This document shows, one piece after another, positions 8,507-15,515 of a stretch of 21,659 bases of DNA. Both the position numbers and the translations under genes were made by a program. Numbering within the stretch: position 1 is the stretch's first letter; every line of letters starts with the position of its first letter. Under the pieces are notes generated by a model. The model saw nothing but the letters and a program-made list of their open reading frames with translations. It was not told the DNA's origin and made no database searches. Origin of the DNA: Thalassolituus sp. UBA674 (GTDB lineage Bacteria; Pseudomonadota; Gammaproteobacteria; Pseudomonadales; Oceanobacteraceae); NCBI GenBank assembly GCA_002298335.1, contig DBNK01000006.1, positions 1-21,659 of the forward strand, in the 5' to 3' direction.

Positions 8507-8541
8507 TTTCAAACAAGTGTTTTATCCGTCACCGTTGTGGT

Positions 8542-8547
8542 TATAAT
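8542..8547 (+). promoter_or_regulatory. Perfect -10 box (TATAAT), probable promoter for the cyo region
   Basis: TATAAT on the plus strand, with only a weak -35 (GTTTTA-like) 17 bases upstream. It lies just right of the GACAGGT repeats and points toward the small membrane protein gene and cyoABCDE. If used, it gives a leader of about 180 bases before the GTG at 8735 and over 700 before cyoA. A weak -35 with a perfect -10 suggests activator dependence, which is inference. Confidence 0.45.
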
Positions 8548-8734
8548 GGCCGCGAATGTAACCTTCCGGGTCTGGAACGGCTGTCTGGCCGTACCAATGG
8601 ATTGCCTGTCTGGCCCGGCGCCGGTCGGAGACCGAGAGGAACAGTCCGTTGCCCTCCTCTGATGGAATCAAGAGCGCGGACCAGAGTCTCATCCGGCTAC
8701 ATCACCTTCAGTTCCTGTTTCAGATGGTTATTAC

Positions 8735-9085
8735 GTGACGAATTCCGTTAACACATACACATTGCTGAAGATCGCTGCAGCCACAAGTCTGCTGGTGCTG
8801 CTCGGCGTTACCCTGTGCGCCGAAAACGCCAGCGGTGTGTTTTCTGAAATCCTGGCACCGACCGAAAGTCTGCTGTATCTGCAGAAAGGCATCTGCGGCT
8901 GTCTGTTTGCCCTGCTGCTCAGCGGCCAGTTTGTTTTCCCGGCCACCTTCTGGCTGGGCGCCTGCGATGCCCGTCCGGACGATACCCCGTCTTACCCTCA
9001 GCTTTCCGGCTTCCCGGAACCCGATACCACCCTCAGAGAACGTTTCTGCCGTTCGAACCTGAGCCGCGCACCACCCCTGGTCTGA
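8735..9085 (+). CDS. Small hypothetical two-helix membrane protein upstream of cyoA
   Basis: I do not recognise this 116-residue protein. It has two hydrophobic segments, about residues 10-28 and 53-75, the second cysteine- and leucine-rich (KGICGCLFALLL), and a polar proline-rich tail with DARPDDTPSYPQ. Codon choice (mostly CTG, GCC, ACC, ATC) matches the neighbouring genes, which supports real coding. The only usable start after the upstream in-frame stop (8660-8662) is GTG at 8735, with no strong Shine-Dalgarno, so the start is uncertain. It is on the same strand as cyoA and ends 200 bases before it. A role linked to the oxidase is possible from position only. A minus-strand frame over the same DNA looks like a shadow. 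Confidence 0.55.
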   Translation: MTNSVNTYTLLKIAAATSLLVLLGVTLCAENASGVFSEILAPTESLLYLQKGICGCLFALLLSGQFVFPATFWLGACDARPDDTPSYPQLSGFPEPDTTLRERFCRSNLSRAPPLV

Positions 9086-9226
9086 TCCCTTTTCCGGCTC
9101 TCTCCGGAAACCCGACAACGCCCCGACTTCTGCTGAACCGTGCTTCTGCACGCTGCAGCGCCGCGTCTGGCGTCTGTCTCCGGCGTGGTGGTAACTGCGG
9201 TTACTGAATCTCGTTATTACCTGCCG

Positions 9227-9259
9227 AACCCGAAACTGGCCTGCGCATAAGGCCGGGTT
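9227..9259 (+). promoter_or_regulatory. Stem-loop in the cyoA leader
   Basis: AACCC (9227-9231) plus GGCC (9238-9241) pair with GGCC (9251-9254) plus GGGTT (9255-9259), leaving a six-base bulge on the left arm and a nine-base loop. It ends 26 bases before the cyoA ATG, in the 200-base gap after the small membrane protein. No T tract follows, so it is not an intrinsic terminator; it may affect mRNA processing or cyoA translation. Confidence 0.4.
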
Positions 9260-9285
9260 GTTATCTCTTGTTTACAGGTTCAACC

Positions 9286-10260
9286 ATGATTAAAAAGCGA
9301 GCGCCCCGTGCTCTGGGGTTCATTTTCATCGCCAGCCTGCTGCTGTCCGGCTGTTCCGGCGGCATTCTTGACCCGAAAGGTCAGGTCGGCGTGGATGAAA
9401 AAAACCTGATTCTGTTCTCCACTGTGCTCATGTTGCTGGTGGTGATTCCCGTCATCTTCATGACGATCTATTTCGCCTGGAAATACCGCGCTGGTCACAA
9501 TCAGGCGGTGTACGACCCCAAGTGGGACCATTCCACCAGAATCGAACTGGTGGTGTGGCTGATTCCCTGCATTCTCATTGTCATCCTCGGTGCGGTGACC
9601 TGGGTGACCACCCACGATCTTGATCCCTATAAACCGCTTGAGGGCAAAGGCGATCACCTGGAAATTGATGTGGTATCGCTGAACTGGAAATGGCTGTTCA
9701 TCTACCCGGATCAGGGCATTGCCACGGTCAACGAGCTGGTGATCCCGGCTGGTGTGCCGGTGAAGTTCCGCCTGACCTCAGAGTCGGTGATGAACTCTTT
9801 CTTCATCCCGCAGCTGGGCAGCCAGATCTACACCATGGCGGCGATGGAAACCAAACTCCATCTGATTGCCGATGAACCGGGCACCTACGACGGTTTCTCA
9901 GCCAACTACAGTGGCGCTGGTTTCAGCGGCATGAAGTTCAAGACCATTGCCACGCCGACACAGCAGGACTTCGATGCCTGGGTCGGGCTGGTGAGAAGCA
10001 GCCATCAGACCCTGAACGACCGCAGCTATCAGTCACTGACCGTCCCCACTGAAGACGATCCGGTGAGCTATTACGCCAACGTTGACGACGGCCTCTTCGA
10101 CCGCATCGTCATGAAGTACATGCGCCATCACGGCCACACCCCGATGACGGACCAGACCATGTCCGCTCACATGCACAAAACATCCACTGATGCCCCGGAG
10201 ATGCCTGCCATGGCAGCGCCTCAAGAAACCCTGGCAGCCAGTTCAGGCACGGAGGAATAA
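9286..10260 (+). CDS. cyoA: Cytochrome bo3 ubiquinol oxidase subunit II
   Basis: Subunit II of the proton-pumping quinol oxidase, anchored in the inner membrane with a periplasmic cupredoxin-like domain that has lost the CuA site. 324 residues (E. coli 315). A lipoprotein signal ends at LSGC (Cys23), and two membrane helices follow at about 37-58 and 82-102. The C-terminal domain contains WKWLFIYPDQGIATVNE, NSFFIPQLGSQIYTMA and EPGTYDGFSANYSG, all CyoA-typical. The CuA cysteine pair of cytochrome c oxidases is absent, as expected for a quinol oxidase. The tail is methionine- and histidine-rich (MSAHMHK). An in-frame TTG at 9268 exists, but ATG at 9286 has AGG seven bases upstream and gives a clean signal peptide. 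First gene of cyoABCDE; its stop overlaps the cyoB ribosome-binding region. Confidence 0.97.
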   Translation: MIKKRAPRALGFIFIASLLLSGCSGGILDPKGQVGVDEKNLILFSTVLMLLVVIPVIFMTIYFAWKYRAGHNQAVYDPKWDHSTRIELVVWLIPCILIVILGAVTWVTTHDLDPYKPLEGKGDHLEIDVVSLNWKWLFIYPDQGIATVNELVIPAGVPVKFRLTSESVMNSFFIPQLGSQIYTMAAMETKLHLIADEPGTYDGFSANYSGAGFSGMKFKTIATPTQQDFDAWVGLVRSSHQTLNDRSYQSLTVPTEDDPVSYYANVDDGLFDRIVMKYMRHHGHTPMTDQTMSAHMHKTSTDAPEMPAMAAPQETLAASSGTEE

Positions 10261-10266
10261 CCCCTT

Positions 10267-12279
10267 ATGTACAGTCCCCTGTTCGGAAAATTAACCCTGG
10301 ACGCCGTGCCCTACCACGAGCCCATCATCATGGTGACGCTGGCCATCGTGGCCGTGGTTGGTCTGGCGCTGTTTTATCTGATTACCAAACACCAGAAATG
10401 GCTGTATCTGTGGAATGAGTGGATCACCTCGGTGGACCACAAACGCCTCGGCGTGATGTACATCATCCTTGCGCTGGTGATGCTGATCCGTGGTTTTGCT
10501 GACGCCATCATGATGCGTACCCAGCTGGCCATGGCGACCAACGGTGCCGAGGGTTATCTGCCACCAGAACACTATGACCAGATCTTCACCGCCCACGGTG
10601 TGATCATGATCATTTTCATGGCCATGCCCTTCATGATCGGCCTGATGAATATCGCGGTGCCTCTGCAGATCGGTGCGCGCGATGTCGCCTTCCCCTTCAT
10701 GAACAACCTGAGCTTCTGGATGGCCGTGGCCGGTGCCCTGCTGGTGAATATTTCACTCGGTGTGGGTGAGTTCGCCAAAACCGGCTGGGTGGCCTATCCG
10801 CCGCTGTCCGGTATTGCCTACAGTCCCGGCACCGGGGTGGATTACTACATCTGGGCGCTGCAGATATCGGGCATAGGGACGACCCTGACCGGTGTGAACT
10901 TTATTGCCACTGTGCTGAAAATGCGCGCCCCTGGCATGAAGCTGATGCAGATGCCGGTGTTCACCTGGGCCTGTACCTGGGCCAACATCCTGATCGTCGC
11001 GTCTTTCCCGATTCTGACGGCTGCACTGGGACTGCTGACCCTCGACCGTTATCTGGATTTCCACTTCTTCACTAATGATCTCGGCGGTAACGCCATGATG
11101 TACATCAACCTCTTCTGGGCCTGGGGTCATCCGGAGGTGTACATCCTGGTACTGCCCGCGTTCGGTATTTTCTCGGAAGTAATTTCTACCTTTTCGGGCA
11201 AACGTCTGTTCGGCTACACCTCCATGGTGGTGGCCAGCGGTGTGATTTCCATCCTCGGCTTTATCGTCTGGCTGCACCATTTTTTCACCATGGGCTCCAG
11301 CGCCGATGTGAACGCCTTCTTTGGTGTCACCACCATGATCATTGCCGTGCCTACCGGGGTAAAACTCTTCAACTGGCTGTTCACTATGTACCGCGGTCAG
11401 GTGCGTTTTACTCCGCCAGTGCTGTGGACCCTCGGTTTTATGGTGACCTTTTCCATCGGAGGTATGACCGGTGTGCTGCTGGCGGTACCGGGAGCCGACT
11501 ATGTGCTGCACAACAGTCTCTTCCTGATTGCGCACTTCCATAACACCATCATCGGCGGCGCCGTGTTCGGTTATATGGCCGGGTTTGCTTACTGGTTCCC
11601 GAAAGCCATGGGCTACAGACTGGATGAGAAATGGGGCAAACGTGCCTTCTGGTTCTGGCAATCCGGTTTCTACGTAGCCTTTATGCCGCTGTATGTGCTC
11701 GGCTTCCTCGGTATGACGCGCCGCACCAACTACTCCGACAACCCCGACTGGAACGTCTGGCTGTACATCGCCTGTGCCGGAGCTTTCATCATTGCCCTCG
11801 GCATTGTCTCGCAGCTGATCCAGTTGTACGTCAGCTACAGAAACCGTGAAGCACTGAAAGATGTCACGGGTGACCCCTGGAATGGCCACACGCTGGAATG
11901 GTCCACCGCATCACCGCCGCAGTTCTATAACTTTGCGGTTGAGCCGCAGGTACACGATCTGGATGCCTTCACCGACATGAAGGAAAAAGGTATCGCGTAT
12001 CAGCGCCCGGATCATTACGAGCCGATTCATATGCCAAAAAACACCCCAGCCGGTTTCATCATGGGCATGCTGCTGACGGCCTTTGGTTTCGGTTTTATCT
12101 GGCACATCTGGTGGCTGGTTGCCGTGACTCTGATCGGCACCATCGCCACCTTTATCGTCCGCTGCTACGCCACCGATGTGGATTACTACGTACAGCCGGA
12201 CGTGATTGAAGCGACCGAAGCGGCCCACCTTGCCGGTGTACAGCTGGCGGCTTCCCACAAAACAACTGCGGAGGCATAA
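10267..12279 (+). CDS. cyoB: Cytochrome bo3 ubiquinol oxidase subunit I
   Basis: Catalytic subunit: oxidises ubiquinol, reduces oxygen to water at the haem o3-CuB centre and pumps protons. 670 residues, about the E. coli length with a constant four-residue offset. Ligands are all present: His110 and His425 for haem b, His423 for haem o3, His288, His337 and His338 for CuB, with Tyr292 available for the His-Tyr cross-link. Proton channels are intact: Asp139 and Glu290 (D channel), Lys366 (K channel). The high-affinity quinol site residues Arg75, Asp79 and His102 match E. coli Arg71, Asp75 and His98. GGAGG from the end of cyoA serves as ribosome-binding site, and the start is six bases after the cyoA stop. 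Long open frames on the opposite strand here are shadows. Confidence 0.98.
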   Translation: MYSPLFGKLTLDAVPYHEPIIMVTLAIVAVVGLALFYLITKHQKWLYLWNEWITSVDHKRLGVMYIILALVMLIRGFADAIMMRTQLAMATNGAEGYLPPEHYDQIFTAHGVIMIIFMAMPFMIGLMNIAVPLQIGARDVAFPFMNNLSFWMAVAGALLVNISLGVGEFAKTGWVAYPPLSGIAYSPGTGVDYYIWALQISGIGTTLTGVNFIATVLKMRAPGMKLMQMPVFTWACTWANILIVASFPILTAALGLLTLDRYLDFHFFTNDLGGNAMMYINLFWAWGHPEVYILVLPAFGIFSEVISTFSGKRLFGYTSMVVASGVISILGFIVWLHHFFTMGSSADVNAFFGVTTMIIAVPTGVKLFNWLFTMYRGQVRFTPPVLWTLGFMVTFSIGGMTGVLLAVPGADYVLHNSLFLIAHFHNTIIGGAVFGYMAGFAYWFPKAMGYRLDEKWGKRAFWFWQSGFYVAFMPLYVLGFLGMTRRTNYSDNPDWNVWLYIACAGAFIIALGIVSQLIQLYVSYRNREALKDVTGDPWNGHTLEWSTASPPQFYNFAVEPQVHDLDAFTDMKEKGIAYQRPDHYEPIHMPKNTPAGFIMGMLLTAFGFGFIWHIWWLVAVTLIGTIATFIVRCYATDVDYYVQPDVIEATEAAHLAGVQLAASHKTTAEA

Positions 12280-12280
12280 G

Positions 12281-12907
12281 ATGATGACGAGTATGTCCAT
12301 ACCTCACGGGCAGCATGACGATCACAGCCATGACCATGCCCACCATGACACCAGCGGCACAACCCTGTTCGGGTTCTGGCTGTACCTGATGACCGACTGC
12401 GTGCTGTTTGCATCGGTGTTCGCGACCTATGCGGTGGTGTTTATGAACACCGCCGGTGGCCCTTCCGGCCACGATATTTTTGAACTGGATTACGTGCTGG
12501 TCGAGACCTTCGCCCTGCTGTTCTCCAGCATCACCTATGGCTTTGCCATGATCAGTGCCCATCAGCAGAAGCAGTCTGCCACCCTGCTGTGGCTGGTTGT
12601 CACCTTTGCCTTAGGCGCCGTGTTCATCGGTATGGAAGTGAATGAATTCCATCACCTGATCGAAGAAGGCTTCGGACCCCAGCGCAGCGCTTTCCTCAGC
12701 GGCTTCTTCACCCTCGTCGGCATGCACGGTCTGCACGTCACCGCTGGTCTGATCTGGATGGCGGTGATGATGCTGGAAGTGCTGAACAAAGGTCTGGGTC
12801 AACGCACAGTTACCCGCATCGGCTGCCTGAGTCTGTTCTGGCATTTCCTCGATGTGGTGTGGATCTGTGTCTTCACTGTGGTTTATCTGATGGGAGCAGC
12901 GGTATGA
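12281..12907 (+). CDS. cyoC: Cytochrome bo3 ubiquinol oxidase subunit III
   Basis: Five-helix subunit III of the bo3 oxidase; it carries no redox centre and stabilises subunit I. 208 residues (E. coli 204). The N-terminus is histidine-rich (HGQHDDHSHDHAHHD, about 9-23), as in other CyoC proteins. Typical stretches are TLFGFWLYLMTDCVLFAS, DIFELDYVLVETF, GMEVNEFHHLI and the C-terminal LFWHFLDVVWICVFTVVYLM. GGAGG six bases before the ATG at 12281 decides the start, one base after the cyoB stop; an upstream in-frame ATG at 12206 would lie inside cyoB and is rejected. The last four bases overlap cyoD (ATGA). Confidence 0.97.
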   Translation: MMTSMSIPHGQHDDHSHDHAHHDTSGTTLFGFWLYLMTDCVLFASVFATYAVVFMNTAGGPSGHDIFELDYVLVETFALLFSSITYGFAMISAHQQKQSATLLWLVVTFALGAVFIGMEVNEFHHLIEEGFGPQRSAFLSGFFTLVGMHGLHVTAGLIWMAVMMLEVLNKGLGQRTVTRIGCLSLFWHFLDVVWICVFTVVYLMGAAV

Positions 12908-13233
12908 GTCATTCAAATCATCAGGATAGCCATGCACATACGGGGTACGGCTCCTATGTCATCGGCTTTGTGCTGTCGGTCATTCTGACCGTCATCCCCT
13001 TCTGGCTGGTGATGGAAGGCGTGCTGGATAAATCCGCCACCCTGTGGATTGCCGTGATCTTTGCCGTGGTGCAGATCGTTGTACACCTGAAGTATTTTCT
13101 GCATCTGACCATGACCAATGACGAGGGCAAGGCGAATACCCTCACCTTCCTGTTCACGGCATTGATTATCGTGCTCGTGGTCGGCCTGTCGGTGTGGATC
13201 ATCTACGCCTCCAACGCCATGATGATGCATTGA
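12904..13233 (+). CDS. cyoD: Cytochrome bo3 ubiquinol oxidase subunit IV
   Basis: 109 residues, exactly the E. coli CyoD length, with three membrane helices (about 18-38, 46-66 and 80-102). Subunit IV helps assemble the CuB site in subunit I. Recognisable stretches are GFVLSVILTVIPFWLVM, VQIVVHLKYFLHL and the C-terminal MMMH. It starts in the ATGA overlap with the end of cyoC, implying translational coupling. Its stop codon overlaps the strong GGAGG of cyoE. Confidence 0.97.
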   Translation: MSHSNHQDSHAHTGYGSYVIGFVLSVILTVIPFWLVMEGVLDKSATLWIAVIFAVVQIVVHLKYFLHLTMTNDEGKANTLTFLFTALIIVLVVGLSVWIIYASNAMMMH

Positions 13234-13243
13234 GGAGGCTGTT

Positions 13244-14254
13244 ATGAGACCGGTATTAGTCAGCCCGCGTAAACTCGCCAGCCGGAAGAGCAGCCCGGTA
13301 AAGAAGTTGCGCAAAACCCGCATTAAGCGGCAGAAGCGTAACAATCTGAAAAGCTACCTTCAGGTCACCAAACCGGGGATCATCATGGGCAACCTGATCG
13401 CCACAGCGGGAGGATTTTTCCTCGCCGCCCGTGGCGACATCGACATCACCCTGCTGCTGGCCACCCTGTGTGGCCTGTCACTGGTGGTTGCCTCCGGCTG
13501 TGTCATCAACAACTGCATTGATATGGACATCGACCGTTATATGGAGCGTACCCGTAACCGCGTCACCGTCACCGGTGAGCTGTCGGTCAACGCCGCCATG
13601 GCCCATGGTCTGCTGCTCGGCATTGCCGGGTTCGCCCTGCTGATGATCTTCACCAATCCGGTGACGGTCGCTCTGGCCGGGGCCGGATTCGTGATTTATG
13701 TCGGCCTGTACAGCCTGTGGCTGAAGCGCAGTTCCGTATACGGCACCTTCGTCGGCAGCCTCAGTGGTGCCATGCCGCCCGTGGTCGGCTATTGCGCCGT
13801 CACCGGGGAGTTTGATACCGCTGCGGCCATCCTGCTGCTGATGTTCTGTCTGTGGCAGATGCCACACTCCTATGCCATCGCCATCTTCCGCTACGACGAT
13901 TACCGCGGCGCCGGCATTCCGGTATTACCGGTCGCTAAAGGCGTTGACCGCGCCAAGCTGCATATCGTGCTCTATATCGCGGCTTTTGCTCTGGCCACTG
14001 TTCTGCTGACCGCCACCGGTTATGCCGGATACGGCTTTCTCGCCGTAGCCTGCACCACCAGCCTGTGGTGGCTGGTGATGGCGCTGAAAGGTTGGAAAGC
14101 GGATGTGGATGACACCGGCTGGGCACGGCAGGTGTTTGGTGTGTCGATCATTACGATCGCAGCGCTGAGTGTGGCGATGTCGGTGGATTTTCAGAATATT
14201 CATCAACCGGATGGAAAATCCATTCATGCTGAGTCCACAAAACTGGACAGCTAA
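13244..14254 (+). CDS. cyoE: Protohaem IX farnesyltransferase (haem O synthase) with basic N-terminal extension
   Basis: Polytopic UbiA-type prenyltransferase that adds farnesyl to haem b to make haem O for CyoB. 336 residues, about 40 longer than E. coli CyoE. The catalytic Asp-rich motif is NNCIDMDIDRY (Asn89, Asp93, Asp97) with ERTRNR after it; the second motif region is RYDDYRGAGIPVLPVAKG. The usual family start (SYLQVTKPGIIMGN) begins at residue 37. Before it are 34 residues with 14 Lys/Arg and no acidic residue. GGAGG five bases before the ATG at 13244 and the absence of a nearer ATG support translation of the extension. The C-terminus adds a short polar tail (KSIHAESTKLDS). Ten bases after cyoD; last gene of the operon. 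Confidence 0.95.
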   Translation: MRPVLVSPRKLASRKSSPVKKLRKTRIKRQKRNNLKSYLQVTKPGIIMGNLIATAGGFFLAARGDIDITLLLATLCGLSLVVASGCVINNCIDMDIDRYMERTRNRVTVTGELSVNAAMAHGLLLGIAGFALLMIFTNPVTVALAGAGFVIYVGLYSLWLKRSSVYGTFVGSLSGAMPPVVGYCAVTGEFDTAAAILLLMFCLWQMPHSYAIAIFRYDDYRGAGIPVLPVAKGVDRAKLHIVLYIAAFALATVLLTATGYAGYGFLAVACTTSLWWLVMALKGWKADVDDTGWARQVFGVSIITIAALSVAMSVDFQNIHQPDGKSIHAESTKLDS

Positions 14255-14553
14255 ACATTCTGAAATTTTCTTTCGGGACACTTTCGGGGGATCTTATCCC
14301 CCGGCCGTTGGGCCCTCCCCCTGCTTCCGCGCTTTCTGGGCCATTATTCTGTGGATCATTTCGATTCTTACCGGACCAAGCCGGAGCAGCGTCCTTGCTG
14401 CCCGGCTTTTGCTCGACATCCATGTCTCGCATTCCTGCAGAATCATCATTATCCACAGTGGCCCCAGAGGCGCGGGAAACCATCCCGCGAAAGTTACTCT
14501 TTAAACAAACACCCTTAAACATTCAGAGTTTCTGAATACATAAAACCCTGAAG
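14255..14553. other. Gene-free region between convergent cyoE and a small secreted-protein gene
   Basis: No convincing coding sequence is visible in these 299 bases. They hold three perfect small inverted repeats: GGGGGAT/ATCCCCC (14286-14302, three-base loop), CGCGGGA/TCCCGCG (14471-14489, five-base loop) and ATTCAGA/TCTGAAT (14521-14537, three-base loop). The second is followed on the plus strand by AAAGTTACTCTTT, a poor T tract. Any of these may mark the ends of the convergent transcripts, but none is a classical intrinsic terminator. Confidence 0.6.
14471..14502 (+). terminator. Possible terminator of the cyo operon
   Basis: Seven-base-pair GC-rich stem CGCGGGA/TCCCGCG with loop AACCA, followed by AAAGTTACTCTTT. 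The T tract is interrupted and displaced, so this is only a candidate; it sits about 215 bases after the cyoE stop. Confidence 0.3.
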
Positions 14554-14976
14554 TCACTTCCTCACGCCAACATTCTGAAACTGATCCACAAAGGTCGACT
14601 GACTGGGAAACCAGACATCCTCCGGCTTATAAAAGAAAAACTCCCAGGTAATCCCGTGATGCTGGTACTTAGCCAGTACAGAAATCCGCATCAGTGACGG
14701 CGACAGTGATTCCTGCGTAATGATTTCGTAACCCAGATAGCGGCCATACTGGGCAGGCAACCCGGTGATGCTGCCCTGCAGGAACACCAGACCTTCTTCC
14801 TTATTGCGGATGTATGCATTGTTTGCATAAAGGTGCGTAACGGCCTCAGGGCTGTTACGGCTGATCTCATTGAAAAACTGAGCAACCTGCTCTTCTGGTG
14901 TTCCATCCCAGGCACGGGTTGAGCAGGCAACCGACAGACCTGTGATCAGTCCCACGATCAATAACAGGGTTTTCAT
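14554..14976 (-). CDS. Small secreted protein of unknown function
   Basis: 140 residues; I do not recognise the family. Residues 1-18 form a signal sequence (MKTLLLIVGLITGLSV). AC at 17-18 resembles a lipobox, but the -3 residue is Ser rather than Leu/Val/Ile, so lipidation is doubtful; cleavage near STRA is equally possible. The mature part starts EEQVAQFFNEI and contains an NTF2-like pattern of a helix followed by strands (VTHLYANNAYIRNKE, then ISVLAKYQHHGITWEFFFYKPEDVWF), reminiscent of small periplasmic SnoaL/DUF4864-like proteins; this is only a resemblance. GGAG six bases before the ATG supports the start. It lies downstream of the acidic lipoprotein gene but is separated from it by a strong terminator. 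Confidence 0.8.
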   Translation of the reverse strand: MKTLLLIVGLITGLSVACSTRAWDGTPEEQVAQFFNEISRNSPEAVTHLYANNAYIRNKEEGLVFLQGSITGLPAQYGRYLGYEIITQESLSPSLMRISVLAKYQHHGITWEFFFYKPEDVWFPSQSTFVDQFQNVGVRK

Positions 14977-15066
14977 CCGATACTCCGGAAGTCTATGAAC
15001 ATGCTCATTGAGAGCCGTTACCAGATGGATAATTCCCGCTGCAGATCAGCGGGGCGGGTTCTGAGC

Positions 15067-15093
15067 AAAAAAAACGGGGCCAGATGGCCCCGT
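15067..15093 (-). terminator. Strong intrinsic terminator after the acidic lipoprotein gene
   Basis: On the minus strand ACGGGGCCA (15093-15085) pairs perfectly with TGGCCCCGT (15082-15074) around a two-base loop and is followed by a run of seven T. It lies about 20 bases after the lipoprotein stop at 15114 and isolates that gene from the next minus-strand gene. Confidence 0.93.
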
Positions 15094-15113
15094 ACTACAC
15101 AAGTAACAACCGC

Positions 15114-15419
15114 TTATTGGGTGTGCTCTTTGTACTCTTCTTCAACTTCCTCAGCCGCATCACCGGCTTCGTCTTTTACCTCGTCAGCTGCTTCGCTGGC
15201 TTTTTCAGTCATCGACTCGTCCTTGTCGAATTTTTCATCCAGGGTGTCGCCTGCTTCTTCTACTTTCTCTTCAGCAGAATCAACCGTATCAGCAGCGGCT
15301 TCTTTGGTGTCCTGATACATATCTTTCATTTCATCCTGGGTGTCATCACTGCAGGCGGCCAGGCCCAGGGTCAGCATCAGTACAGCAAACAGAGCAGTCA
15401 CAGGTTTAAAAAAAGTCAT
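15114..15419 (-). CDS. Small acidic, helical lipoprotein
   Basis: 101 residues. A lipoprotein signal ends at LAAC (Cys23), with Ser after the cysteine, which in enterobacteria favours outer-membrane sorting. The mature part is almost only Asp, Glu, Ala, Lys and Thr, predicted as one long amphipathic helix or coiled coil (DTVDSAEEKVEEAGDTLDE and similar), like small stress-linked lipoproteins and LEA/YtxH-like proteins. Its function is unknown; a periplasmic spacer or stress role is inference. The ATG has AAGGAG about seven bases upstream. It is a single-gene unit, bounded by a sigma-E-like promoter upstream (15475-15502) and a strong terminator downstream (15067-15093). Confidence 0.85.
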   Translation of the reverse strand: MTFFKPVTALFAVLMLTLGLAACSDDTQDEMKDMYQDTKEAAADTVDSAEEKVEEAGDTLDEKFDKDESMTEKASEAADEVKDEAGDAAEEVEEEYKEHTQ

Positions 15420-15474
15420 AGTCTTCTCCTTCAGATGTATTTACGTCAAAAATGCAAATTAAATCGCGCTATTT

Positions 15475-15502
15475 TCGGATAAGTGTGTTGCGGATAAGTT
15501 CC
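15475..15502 (-). promoter_or_regulatory. Sigma-E (RpoE)-like promoter for the acidic lipoprotein
   Basis: Read on the minus strand, GGAACTT (15502-15496) exactly matches the enterobacterial sigma-E -35 element. After 16 bases comes TCCGA (15479-15475), one base from the TCTGA/TCTAA -10. The predicted start is about 50 bases before the ATG at 15419. The match and spacing are good; that this organism's RpoE uses the same consensus is inference. Confidence 0.5.
15476..15499. repeat. Tandem CGGATAAGT repeat
   Basis: CGGATAAGT occurs at 15476-15484 and again at 15491-15499, a 15-base period, overlapping both elements of the sigma-E-like promoter. The repeat may be an accident of the two promoter elements or a direct-repeat operator. 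Confidence 0.5.
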
Positions 15503-15515
15503 TTATATTCTTTTT

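Noticed and set aside
8720..9151. Minus-strand frame of 143 codons opposite the small gene upstream of cyoA
   Set aside because: The plus-strand frame has genome-typical codon use and two clean membrane helices; the minus frame is Gln/Gly/Arg-rich and looks like its shadow.
9268..9285. TTG start adding six residues to CyoA
   Set aside because: ATG at 9286 has a better-placed ribosome-binding site and begins a standard lipoprotein signal peptide.
10753..11889. Long open minus-strand frame of 378 codons antisense to cyoB
   Set aside because: It lies wholly within cyoB, whose ligands and length are all conserved. The antisense product is His/Gln/Gly-rich low-quality sequence, typical of a GC-biased shadow frame.
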